A stretch of DNA of 16,166 bases from Gammaproteobacteria bacterium. Its GTDB lineage: Bacteria > Pseudomonadota > Gammaproteobacteria > Tenderiales > Tenderiaceae. The translations under genes were made by a program, and so were the position numbers. Location: assembly GCA_027001525.1 (NCBI GenBank), contig JALTMR010000279.1, forward strand, positions 1-16,166, read 5' to 3'. Shown piece by piece: positions 8,495 through 14,985 of the stretch (position 1 is the first letter of the stretch; each line of letters begins with the position of its first letter). The notes under the pieces are model-generated. The model saw only the letters and a list, made by a program, of their open reading frames with translations, searched no databases and was not told the DNA's origin.

Positions 8495-9157
8495 ATGAGT
8501 ACGCAAAACGAAGTCAAAGTCTGGGATCTTTTTGTTCGATGCTTTCACTGGTCTCTGGTGGTGTTGTTTGTCGTCTCTTACCTCACCGGGGATGAAGAGA
8601 CGGACATCCACTTCTGGTCCGGGTACGCCATTGCTACATTGGTGGTTGTGCGGGTGATTTGGGGGCTGATTGGCAGTGAACATGCGCGTTTTTCTGATTT
8701 CGTCTACTCTCCCGCTGTCATCAAGGCCTACGCCAGGGACGTGATGGCCGGCAGTGCCAAACGCTATATCGGCCACAACCCGCTCGGCGGTCTTATGGTG
8801 GTGGCATTGTTGTTGAGTCTGACCTTCACCACGCTCAGCGGCATGGTGTTGCTGGGGGTAGATGAGGGCGAGGGGCCTTTTGCCAGTTTGAAGACGGCGG
8901 AACTCTCCGTTCCCAACGTCTCATTTATCGCCACCGCCTATGCGGATGACGACGATGATCATCGTTCGGATCACAAGGCGAGCAAGAAGGGCGGTAAAGA
9001 GGAGGAAGAGGATGGCCTTCTCGAAGAGGTTCACGAGTTCTTTGTCAATTTCACGCTGTTGCTGGTATTGCTGCATATCGGGGGCGTGGTGCTGGAGAGC
9101 CGTCGTCACAAGGAGAATCTGGCCCGGGCGATGGTGCACGGTAAAAAGCGTGTCTGA
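8495..9157 (+). CDS. Cytochrome b561-type membrane protein
   Basis: This 220-residue protein looks like the bacterial b561 / Ni,Fe-hydrogenase b-type cytochrome family, which passes electrons across the membrane via haem b. Four membrane helices are visible at about 17-32, 42-60, 96-121 and 181-201. The opening KVWDLFVRCFHWSLV with His18 is characteristic. His39, His180 and His194 are further candidate haem ligands, and GHNPLGG at 93-99 is a common family motif. A very charged loop at 151-173 (five Asp, then His, Lys and Glu runs) separates helices 3 and 4 and is unusual. The ribosome site aggaggagg (8481-8489) is one of the strongest in the window. No cytochrome c or dehydrogenase partner is next to it. 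It lies between nnr and tsaE, which are adjacent in E. coli. Confidence 0.88.
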   Translation: MSTQNEVKVWDLFVRCFHWSLVVLFVVSYLTGDEETDIHFWSGYAIATLVVVRVIWGLIGSEHARFSDFVYSPAVIKAYARDVMAGSAKRYIGHNPLGGLMVVALLLSLTFTTLSGMVLLGVDEGEGPFASLKTAELSVPNVSFIATAYADDDDDHRSDHKASKKGGKEEEEDGLLEEVHEFFVNFTLLLVLLHIGGVVLESRRHKENLARAMVHGKKRV

Positions 9158-9193
9158 CGCTATCCTCCCTTCCTGAGCTTTTTTGGGGGATAC

Positions 9194-9291
9194 TGCGCAA
9201 AGGTTTTTTGTTGCGCATGCCCCGCTTGCCTGGGGCCACCAAGGGGGAGGGACTTTCTCCCCTTTAATCGTGGCCTGGGTGGATGCCACGA
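9194..9291. other. Run of four small hairpins between cytochrome b and tsaE
   Basis: Four inverted repeats follow one another: tgcgcaa/ttgcgca (9194-9200 with 9211-9217), gcccc/ggggc (9219-9223 with 9232-9236), aagggg/cccctt (9241-9246 with 9259-9264) and tcgtggc/gccacga (9268-9274 with 9285-9291). None is followed by a clear T run on either strand. They may form an mRNA 3' end, a leader structure for tsaE, or have no function. Confidence 0.4.
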
Positions 9292-9353
9292 CAGCGAGCC
9301 ACTCTTTCACTTCCATCTGACCGCCTGGCAATGCCGGTTTGGGAAAAGCAGGG

Positions 9354-9359
9354 TAAAAT
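9354..9359 (+). promoter_or_regulatory. Possible -10 box for tsaE
   Basis: TAAAAT stands 33 bp before the tsaE start. The region 17 bp further upstream has no good -35 match, so this is a weak call. Confidence 0.3.
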
Positions 9360-9391
9360 AGCGCCCTTTTCCGAGTCGGGGTCCACTCTCC

Positions 9392-9865
9392 ATGTCTAGC
9401 TTCGCCATTGCTGATGATCGTGCCATGCGTGACTTTGGTGCCCGGCTGGCTGCCGCCTCACCGGCGGAGGGGGTGCTCTACCTGATCGGCGAACTCGGGG
9501 CGGGCAAGACGACGCTGGTGCGCGGTTTTCTTCAGGGGCTGGGGCATCAGGGGGCGGTGAAAAGTCCAACCTATACCCTGGTGGAGCAGTACCAGGTGGC
9601 GCAGCGCAATATCCATCACCTTGATCTCTATCGTCTGGCAGACCCGGAAGAGCTGGAGTTTCTGGGCCTGCGGGACTGGTTGCAGGAAAAGGCGTTACTG
9701 CTGATTGAATGGCCGCAGATGGCGCAAGGTGTGGTGCCCCGGGCCGATTTGGTGGTGAATATCGACTACGATGGGCCTGCGCGCGTGATCCATCTTGAGG
9801 CTCTGAGTGCCCAGGGGGAGGGTATTGTCTCTGCTTTGGCCTCACACCCTGAGGATACGGATTAG
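9392..9865 (+). CDS. tsaE: tRNA t6A biosynthesis ATPase TsaE
   Basis: TsaE is the ATPase partner of TsaB and TsaD in making N6-threonylcarbamoyladenosine at position 37 of ANN-decoding tRNAs. The 157-residue length is typical. The Walker A loop GELGAGKTT is at 33-41. It is followed by the family motifs SPTYTLVEQY (58-67), HHLDLYRL (75-82), EELEFLGL (86-93) and LLIEWP (103-108). The ribosome site is weak (gggg about 11 nt upstream). The gene precedes amiB and mutL as in E. coli yjeE-amiB-mutL. The usual nnr-tsaE adjacency is broken here by the cytochrome gene. Confidence 0.97.
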   Translation: MSSFAIADDRAMRDFGARLAAASPAEGVLYLIGELGAGKTTLVRGFLQGLGHQGAVKSPTYTLVEQYQVAQRNIHHLDLYRLADPEELEFLGLRDWLQEKALLLIEWPQMAQGVVPRADLVVNIDYDGPARVIHLEALSAQGEGIVSALASHPEDTD

Positions 9866-10029
9866 GGAACAGGTTAAAGAAATTGTCTCTCCTGACGAGA
9901 AAACAAAAACAAAGGAAAAGCGCCTCTTTTTGTACTATTTTCTATAGAAGGTGTTGTATCTTACTCAAAAATATGAGAAAAGAGCCGTTTGGGGCGGGTT
10001 GCAGGAATGACCGATGGGCAAGAGATAAT

Positions 10030-11421
10030 ATGGCCAGTGTGACAAGACAATTTTGCTCGCTTTTTATCGCTGTTCTGGCGCTGTTCGCCGGGTTTTCGGG
10101 TGTTGCCTTTGGTGCGGCGGCCAAATACCAGACCCTGCGTCTGGATCAGCAGACCGGTTCACTAAAACTCAGCATGGAGTTGAGTGAGTCAGTTAAGTAC
10201 AAGTATTTCTCCCTCTCCAAGCCCGACCGCTTTGTGGTGGATCTGCTCGATGTGGTGCCCACCGGCCGCAGCCCTCAGTTGAATTATTCCGACACGCCCA
10301 TCAAGGGCATCCGCCTGGGGATTCGCAAGGGTGATGATCTGCGCATGGTGGTTGATCTGCGTCAGTCGCTGGTGGCCGATGTCTACCTCGAAGCGGTGCC
10401 CGGCACCAAACGCCAGCGCTTGGTGGTGGAGATGAAGGGGTTCAAATCGCCGAAGCCCGTGGTGAAGGCCGGATCCAAGCCTGCACAGAAAGCGGTGGCA
10501 GTGAAAAAGCCACAGGCCGAGCGCCGGCCCGCCCAGGTTAAAAAGGTGGTGCGCCGGGCAGCTCCCTATCGGGATATCGTTATCGCTATTGATGCCGGTC
10601 ACGGCGGCGGTGACCCCGGCGCCCGGGGCCATAACGGTACTTATGAGAAGAATGTCACCCTCGCCATTGCCCGTCGTCTGGAAAAGCTGGTGGAGCGGGA
10701 GCCCGGTATGCGCCCGGTGATGATTCGTACGGGCGATCAGTACATTGGCCTGCGTCAGCGGATCGAGAAGGCACAGATGAATAACGCCGATCTCTTCATC
10801 TCCATTCACGCCGATGCGTTCGATGATCGCAGGGTGCGGGGGACTTCCGTTTACACGCTGTCACGCCGGGGAGCGACCACTGAAGCGGCGCGTTTGCTGG
10901 CCGACCGGGAGAACTCGTCTGACATTATCGGTTTTCTGGCCGGTGATCAGGACGACATGCTGGCCTCGGTGCTGATCGATCTCTCTCAGAACGCGACGAT
11001 TGAATCGAGCATGGACGTGGCTGCCCGGGTGCTCAAGCACATGAGCCAGGTGAATCCGCTGCACAAGCGCCGGGTGGAGCAGGCGGGTTTTGTGGTACTG
11101 AAGTCCCCCGACATCCCCTCTATTCTGGTGGAAACGGCCTTTATCTCTAACCCTGATGATGAGAAAAACCTGCTCTCGTCGCGCCATCAGCAGAAAATGG
11201 TCAACGCCATCATGAAAGGCGTGCGCAGCTACTTTAATGCCAACCCGCCGCAGGGAACGCGGGTTGCGGGGCGGGAACATGTGATTCGGCGTGGTGATAC
11301 CCTGACCGCCATTGCCGCCCGTTATGACGTGAGCCTGCGGACACTGCGCCAGGCGAACCAGCTCAGCAGTGACCAGCTCTATGTGGGGCGGGTGCTGCAC
11401 ATACCGCTCACTGGCAGTTAA
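10030..11421 (+). CDS. amiB: N-acetylmuramoyl-L-alanine amidase with AMIN and LysM domains
   Basis: This periplasmic zinc amidase cleaves the stem peptide from muramic acid to split daughter cells. From the ATG at 10030 it has 463 residues: a signal peptide (MASVTRQFCSLFIAVLALFAGFSGVAFG), an AMIN domain at about 33-136, a Lys/Pro/Ala linker to about 179, Amidase_3 from about 180 to 402 and a LysM domain at about 417-459 (HVIRRGDTLTAIAARYDVS). Expected zinc ligands and catalytic residues are His191 (DAGHGG), Glu206 (GTYEKN), His260 (FISIHADA) and Glu368 (VETAFISN). An inhibitory-helix region like that of AmiB/AmiC, relieved by EnvC or NlpD in the family, is plausible around 290-330. The reading frame is open upstream to an ATG at 9883, but that stretch is AT-rich, lacks amidase-like sequence and would bury the signal peptide, so I prefer 10030. 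Confidence 0.95.
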   Translation: MASVTRQFCSLFIAVLALFAGFSGVAFGAAAKYQTLRLDQQTGSLKLSMELSESVKYKYFSLSKPDRFVVDLLDVVPTGRSPQLNYSDTPIKGIRLGIRKGDDLRMVVDLRQSLVADVYLEAVPGTKRQRLVVEMKGFKSPKPVVKAGSKPAQKAVAVKKPQAERRPAQVKKVVRRAAPYRDIVIAIDAGHGGGDPGARGHNGTYEKNVTLAIARRLEKLVEREPGMRPVMIRTGDQYIGLRQRIEKAQMNNADLFISIHADAFDDRRVRGTSVYTLSRRGATTEAARLLADRENSSDIIGFLAGDQDDMLASVLIDLSQNATIESSMDVAARVLKHMSQVNPLHKRRVEQAGFVVLKSPDIPSILVETAFISNPDDEKNLLSSRHQQKMVNAIMKGVRSYFNANPPQGTRVAGREHVIRRGDTLTAIAARYDVSLRTLRQANQLSSDQLYVGRVLHIPLTGS

Positions 11422-11463
11422 CGGCTCGCTCTGCGGTGGCTGGGAGCCTCGTGCCCTGTCGCG

Positions 11464-11469
11464 TATAAT
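11464..11469 (+). promoter_or_regulatory. Candidate -10 box for mutL
   Basis: A perfect TATAAT lies 33 bp before the mutL ATG, in the 80-bp gap after amiB. No strong -35 is at the right distance (tgggag at 11441). A short ccgg...ccgg inverted repeat follows in the leader. Confidence 0.45.
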
Positions 11470-11501
11470 CGCCGGTCTTTGGCCGGAATTCATCATCTCC
11501 C

Positions 11502-13328
11502 ATGCGTATCCATAAACTTTCTGCTCACCTTGCTAACCAGATTGCCGCAGGCGAGGTGGTGGAGCGCCCCTCATCGGTGGCCAAAGAGTTGATTGAAAAC
11601 AGTCTGGATGCCGGCGCATCCCGGATCGATCTGGAGATCGAGAAGGGGGGCACCGGGCTGATCCGGGTGCGCGACAACGGCAGCGGCATCCATCGTGATG
11701 ACCTGCCCAGTGCGCTGGATCGTCACGCCACCAGCAAGATTTCCGATTTTGATGATCTGGTGAAGGTGAGCACGCTCGGCTTTCGGGGGGAGGCGTTGCC
11801 CAGTATCGGCTCCGTGTCGCGCGTTACGCTGACCTCCCGTTACAAGGGTGAGACCCAGGCATGGACCTATTCCGTCAACGGTGGCGATGCCGACACCGCT
11901 CCCAAGCCTGCGGCTCATCCGCCGGGGACGACCATTGATGTGCGTGACCTTTTCTTCAATACGCCGGCGCGGCGAAAATTTCTGAAAACTGAACGCACGG
12001 AATTCAACCACCTCGACGATGTGGTTCGGCGTATCGGTCTGTGCCGTTTCGACGTCGCCCTCTCTATCAAACACAATCAACGCCAGGTGCATCACTGGCG
12101 CGTCGCTGATGACCTTGAAGCCAGGCGGCGGCGAGTGGCCGCTATTTGTGGTGCGGCGTTTGTGGAGAATTCGGTGGAAGTGAACGTTGAGGCGTCCGGG
12201 CTGCGGCTGTGGGGCTGGGTGGGGCTGCCTACTTTTTCCCGCAGTCAGGCAGATTTGCAGTATTTCTACGTCAATGGTCGCATGGTGAAGGACAAGCTCA
12301 TCGCCGCCGCCGTGCGCAAAGCCTATCAGGATGTGATGTACCACGGTCGTCACTCGGCCTTTGTCCTCTATTTCGAATTGGACCCGGCGGAGGTGGATGT
12401 CAACGTCCACCCCACCAAGCACGAGGTGCGTTTCAGAGAGGGGCGTCTGGTGCACGACTTTCTCTTCAGGAGTCTCTACCGGGCGCTGGCCGAGGTTCGC
12501 CCCGGCGATGAGCCTGCCGCCGCACACCCCGCCGCGCCGGCGCAGACATTGGCCCCGGCGTCACTTGCGCCGGGTAATCCGCAGGCCACATCGTCGCCAC
12601 CCGCCGCTTTCAAGCCCCAATATTCGCCCCGCCATCAGCAGCCCATGGGCTTGTCAGTGCAGGAACAGGTCAGCACCTACGGCCAGCTCTACCCTCAGCC
12701 GGGGGAGCAGGCGTCAGCTGCACAGCCTCAAGCAGAAGCGGCGCCACCGCTGGGGTTTGCGCTGGCGCAGCTGCACGGTATCTACATTCTGGCCCAGAAT
12801 GCCGATGGCCTGGTGCTGGTGGACATGCACGCCGGCCATGAGCGGGTGACCTATGAGCGCATGAAGCAGGCATGGCAGGCGGCCGAGAAGGTGTGTATTC
12901 AGCCGCTGTTGGTGCCTGAGTCCCTGAAGGTAAGCCCGGCGGAGGCTCAGCGGGTGGAGGATCAGGCGGATCTGCTCAAACGCCTGGGCCTGGAGCTTGA
13001 CCGGGTTGGCCCCGAAACCTTGCTGATTCGGGCCGTGCCGGCCATGCTGCGCCATGCAGATGCCAAAGCTCTGGTGCAGGATGTGCTGTCAGACTTTGCT
13101 GTTGAGGGGGAGAGTCGCCGCATTGAAGATCGGCTGAACGCTATCCTGGCCACCATGGCGTGCCATGGTTCAGTGCGCGCCAGTCGCCAGTTGACCCTGC
13201 CGGAGATGAACGCCTTGCTGCGCGATATGGAGCGTACCGAGCGCAGCGGGCAGTGTAATCATGGCCGACCCACCTGGGTGCAGCTGTCCATGGATGAGCT
13301 GGACAGGCTCTTTTTGCGTGGCCGTTAG
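11502..13328 (+). CDS. mutL: DNA mismatch repair protein MutL, endonuclease-type
   Basis: MutL links mismatch recognition by MutS to strand incision and removal. The 608-residue protein has the GHKL ATPase motifs [11 protein letters not shown] (28-38, catalytic Glu29 and Mg-binding Asn33), RDNGSGI (57-63), ATSKI (76-80) and [10 protein letters not shown] (92-101). A Pro/Ala/Gln-rich linker spans about 335-415. The C-terminal domain contains [12 protein letters not shown] (441-452), fitting the metal-site motif DxHA-x2-E-x4-E, plus ACHGSVRA (553-560) and CNHGRP (585-590), which correspond to the other conserved endonuclease-site motifs. E. coli-type MutL proteins lack this site and use MutH, so this one probably nicks DNA itself. 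It has no clear Shine-Dalgarno site. The miaA and hfq genes that follow mutL in E. coli are absent here. Confidence 0.97.
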   Translation: MRIHKLSAHLANQIAAGEVVERPSSVAKELIENSLDAGASRIDLEIEKGGTGLIRVRDNGSGIHRDDLPSALDRHATSKISDFDDLVKVSTLGFRGEALPSIGSVSRVTLTSRYKGETQAWTYSVNGGDADTAPKPAAHPPGTTIDVRDLFFNTPARRKFLKTERTEFNHLDDVVRRIGLCRFDVALSIKHNQRQVHHWRVADDLEARRRRVAAICGAAFVENSVEVNVEASGLRLWGWVGLPTFSRSQADLQYFYVNGRMVKDKLIAAAVRKAYQDVMYHGRHSAFVLYFELDPAEVDVNVHPTKHEVRFREGRLVHDFLFRSLYRALAEVRPGDEPAAAHPAAPAQTLAPASLAPGNPQATSSPPAAFKPQYSPRHQQPMGLSVQEQVSTYGQLYPQPGEQASAAQPQAEAAPPLGFALAQLHGIYILAQNADGLVLVDMHAGHERVTYERMKQAWQAAEKVCIQPLLVPESLKVSPAEAQRVEDQADLLKRLGLELDRVGPETLLIRAVPAMLRHADAKALVQDVLSDFAVEGESRRIEDRLNAILATMACHGSVRASRQLTLPEMNALLRDMERTERSGQCNHGRPTWVQLSMDELDRLFLRGR

Positions 13329-13364
13329 GCGACGGCTGCTGATAAAACAGAAGGAAATGCCGGA

Positions 13365-14492
13365 ATGAGGAAACTATCCACCGTGGTCCTGGTGGCCGCC
13401 CTGGTAAGCCAGCTGGGCTGTATGTCCAGCGCCATTAAAGAGGCTGAGTTGCCGCCATTGTCGCCAGAGGTGCAGAGCCGTTTTGCCAAACTTCCCCCCG
13501 CCGCAGTCATTGCTGATGCCGAGGCGCAGATCAAGGCGGCCTATATTGCTCAGTTGGACTTCTACTCTCCGCAGTACCTCAAGCGTGCTGAAGAGGCACT
13601 AAAGGCCGCGAAAAAAGAGGCCAGGAGCCAAAAGCCGGGCCAGCGGGGCGAGCTGGTCTACATCCTCGCCCTGGAGGCGGCGCTAGCGCGGGCCGCAGAG
13701 ACCAAGTCTGCCGTTCTGGCGCAGATGAGCGATGTTTTTAAGCTTCGTGACGCTCTGGACAGGGTGGATGCTGGTCACTACAAAAAGCGCACCTACGACA
13801 AACTGATGAGCCGGATTCAGGAGCTGATCTCCCATATTGAGGCGGAGCGAAGCGATAAGTTTGCCGCCAAGTTGCCGGTGCTGATTGAGGACATGACGGA
13901 GTTTGAGACCCACACTATTGTCCATAATGCGTTATACCCGGCCGCACTGGCGCTGGAGGAGGCGGAAGATGTGGATGCAGATGATTACGCCCCCCGGTCG
14001 TTTGCAAAAGCAGAGTTGACCTACGAACGGGCCGAAAAGCGAATTCGGGCCAACCCCCACGATGCTTCGACTGTGACACGCTTGGGCAATGAGGCGCTGG
14101 TTGAAGCCCGACACGCTTTCTATGTCTCCCGGGCGGTAGCCGCATTGCAAGAGGTTAAGCGGGATAAGCTGGAGCGCATCGTGCTGGACGAAGAGCAGCG
14201 TCTGGGCCAGATCGCCACGGTGCTTTCCATCAACCCGATCTATGATCGTTCCCTGCCGGACCAGGCCCTGACCCTGGTAGAAGCGGTTGCGGATCTGGTG
14301 AAGTCAGTGAAGGCTCAGCAGGTACCTGTATCCACTTCTGACACTTCCGAAGGCAAACTGTCGGCGGCAGAAGAGCGATTGGCGGGGGAGGAGACGTCTG
14401 AGGTTAGCGCAGAGCAGCACGACGAAGCTGACTTGCCGGTCTCTGAATTTTTTGATCTGTCTGAGGTGTTGACCGAAGAGCCGGCCAAGTAA
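13365..14492 (+). CDS. Helical lipoprotein, probably DUF4398-like, unknown function
   Basis: The 375-residue product has a lipoprotein signal (MRKLSTVVLVAALVSQLGC; Cys19) and is then almost entirely charged helix. Two segments look alike: YSPQYLKRAEEALKAAKKEA (67-86) and YAPRSFAKAELTYERAEKRI, the latter followed by a LGNEALVEARHAFYVS stretch. The pattern 'YaP-x-x-x-x-kAe-x-x-x-x-A' recalls DUF4398-type envelope proteins. I name the resemblance only and know no function. The last 50 residues are acidic and look disordered. The ribosome site is aagga. The gene lies 36 bp after mutL. Its TAA stop (14490-14492) overlaps the T tract of the converging small-RNA terminator, so plus-strand read-through would make RNA antisense to copy A. 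Confidence 0.8.
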   Translation: MRKLSTVVLVAALVSQLGCMSSAIKEAELPPLSPEVQSRFAKLPPAAVIADAEAQIKAAYIAQLDFYSPQYLKRAEEALKAAKKEARSQKPGQRGELVYILALEAALARAAETKSAVLAQMSDVFKLRDALDRVDAGHYKKRTYDKLMSRIQELISHIEAERSDKFAAKLPVLIEDMTEFETHTIVHNALYPAALALEEAEDVDADDYAPRSFAKAELTYERAEKRIRANPHDASTVTRLGNEALVEARHAFYVSRAVAALQEVKRDKLERIVLDEEQRLGQIATVLSINPIYDRSLPDQALTLVEAVADLVKSVKAQQVPVSTSDTSEGKLSAAEERLAGEETSEVSAEQHDEADLPVSEFFDLSEVLTEEPAK

Positions 14493-14612
14493 AAAAGGGT
14501 GCGCATGGGATACAGGAGGGGGAGGAGGCGTCTTTGATCAGTCAATGGAGGGGGAGGAGCTGATCGAAGACAATCCCATGCGCACCAGAGTGTTCACTTG
14601 TCGTTAACACCC
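14491..14612 (-). ncRNA. Small RNA copy A with C-rich anti-Shine-Dalgarno loops
   Basis: The RNA is proposed to run from about 14610 down to 14491, roughly 120 nt. A small 5' hairpin (GUGUU/AACAC) is followed by a perfect 14-bp outer stem pairing 14573-14586 with 14498-14511. Inside it is a 12-bp inner stem (14560-14571 with 14530-14541, one C-A mismatch on this strand). Two C-rich stretches stay unpaired: the inner apical loop (14542-14559, CTCCTCCCCCTCC...) and the strand joining inner and outer stems (14512-14529, GCCTCCTCCCCCTCC...). The outer stem is followed by six T, a good intrinsic terminator. Copy B shares the architecture, and the 5' hairpin shows a paired change (U-A here, C-G in B). 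The strand call rests on the T tract and the shared upstream promoter block. Stem wobbles alone do not decide it. Confidence 0.75.
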
Positions 14613-14616
14613 CGTC

Positions 14617-14622
14617 AGTATC
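14617..14622 (-). promoter_or_regulatory. -10 box of small RNA copy A
   Basis: On the minus strand this reads GATACT. It aligns exactly with CATAAT of copy B, and both stand 12 bp from the first half-site of the array. The -35 position (TTTTCT) is poor, as in activator-dependent promoters. Confidence 0.55.
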
Positions 14623-14633
14623 TCTCTTTTTAC

Positions 14634-14683
14634 CTATAAAGAAAAATCGAAATTTTCTATCGTACCTATAGCTAAATGACTAT
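14634..14683 (-). promoter_or_regulatory. Five-element ATAG/CTAT operator upstream of small RNA A
   Basis: On the plus strand the elements are CTAT 14634-14637, ATCG 14646-14649 (a one-base variant), CTAT 14657-14660, ATAG 14668-14671 and CTAT 14680-14683. The gaps are 8, 7, 7 and 8 bp. The CTAT-N7-ATAG core fits the LysR-type T-N11-A rule, and the helical-turn spacing suits a tetramer. Copy B has the same gaps. The neighbouring LysR-type regulator is the obvious candidate binder. Confidence 0.65.
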
Positions 14684-14703
14684 GCATGTTGGCGTGTGCT
14701 CTG

Positions 14704-14724
14704 ACGGCCTGACAAGTCAGCCGT
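14704..14724. other. Hairpin in the spacer between the two small RNA units
   Basis: ACGG-c-CTGA and TCAG-CCGT arms pair around a CAAG loop with one bulged C. It lies upstream of the copy A operator and has no counterpart in copy B and no T run on either strand. Its role is unknown. Confidence 0.4.
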
Positions 14725-14776
14725 TGTGAGGGCAGCCACTCAGATTTATTCATTTCAACAGAAAGAGATAAAGGAG

Positions 14777-14900
14777 AATAAAAGAAGAGCGCGCATGGGG
14801 TAGGGGGGAGGAGGCGTCTTAAAATCAGAGTAAGGGGGGAGAGGAGCTGATTCAAGACTGTCCCATGCGCGCTACAGCGCTCACTTGTTGTGAGCACGGG
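14777..14900 (-). ncRNA. Small RNA copy B with C-rich anti-Shine-Dalgarno loops
   Basis: This diverged sibling of copy A probably starts near 14898 and ends near 14777. The 5' hairpin is longer here: GUGCUCAC pairs with GUGAGCGC around AACAA. The outer stem pairs 14862-14873 with 14788-14799. The inner stem joins 14847-14858 with 14816-14828 and has a small bulge. C-rich unpaired stretches are 14829-14846 (CTCCTCTCCCCCC...) and 14802-14815 (GCCTCCTCCCCCCT). The tail CTTCTTTTATTC follows the outer stem. The stem bases differ from copy A while pairing is kept, and the C-rich segments are conserved in position, which argues for a functional RNA rather than a protein. Its promoter faces away from the LysR-type gene, giving a divergent pair. 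Confidence 0.75.
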
Positions 14901-14904
14901 GTGG

Positions 14905-14910
14905 ATTATG
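14905..14910 (-). promoter_or_regulatory. -10 box of small RNA copy B
   Basis: On the minus strand this reads CATAAT, five of six matches to the sigma-70 consensus. The -35 position (TTTTAT) is poor. Placement relative to the operator is identical to copy A. Confidence 0.6.
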
Positions 14911-14921
14911 GTGCTATTTAT

Positions 14922-14971
14922 CTATAAATAAAAATAGAAAATATCTATTATACTTATAGATAATCTACTAT
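14922..14971. promoter_or_regulatory. Five-element CTAT/ATAG operator between small RNA B and the LysR-type gene
   Basis: Plus-strand elements are CTAT 14922-14925, ATAG 14934-14937, CTAT 14945-14948, ATAG 14956-14959 and CTAT 14968-14971, with gaps of 8, 7, 7 and 8 bp. All five are exact. The array ends 14 bp before the regulator's ATG, so the regulator's own promoter must overlap it; autoregulation is therefore likely. An extra CTAT lies at 14914-14917. The ATAG-N7-CTAT-N7-ATAG spacing recalls the published OxyR site pattern. Confidence 0.7.
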
Positions 14972-14985
14972 ACGTTGGAGGCGAG

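Noticed and set aside
8360..8776. 138-codon minus-strand ORF over the cytochrome gene start
   Set aside because: It is opposite a well-supported cytochrome with a strong ribosome site and has no coherent content.
9883..10029. N-terminal extension of the amidase from an ATG at 9883
   Set aside because: It would place 49 residues before the signal peptide, is AT-rich like a leader or promoter, and resembles no amidase.
11571..12527. 318-codon minus-strand ORF inside mutL
   Set aside because: It is a shadow of mutL in a GC-rich region; mutL motifs are intact on the other strand.
14498..14873. Plus-strand reading of the repeat hairpins, with GGAGGGGGAGGAG loops as CsrA-type GGA sites or G-quadruplexes
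   Set aside because: The upstream regions on the plus strand are not alike between copies and there is no T run after either hairpin on that strand. The conserved promoter block and T tracts both point to the minus strand. It remains a lesser alternative.
14634..14897. 87-codon minus-strand ORF across small RNA B
   Set aside because: It covers the structured RNA and the operator of copy A, has no protein-like content or ribosome site, and copy A has no equivalent frame.
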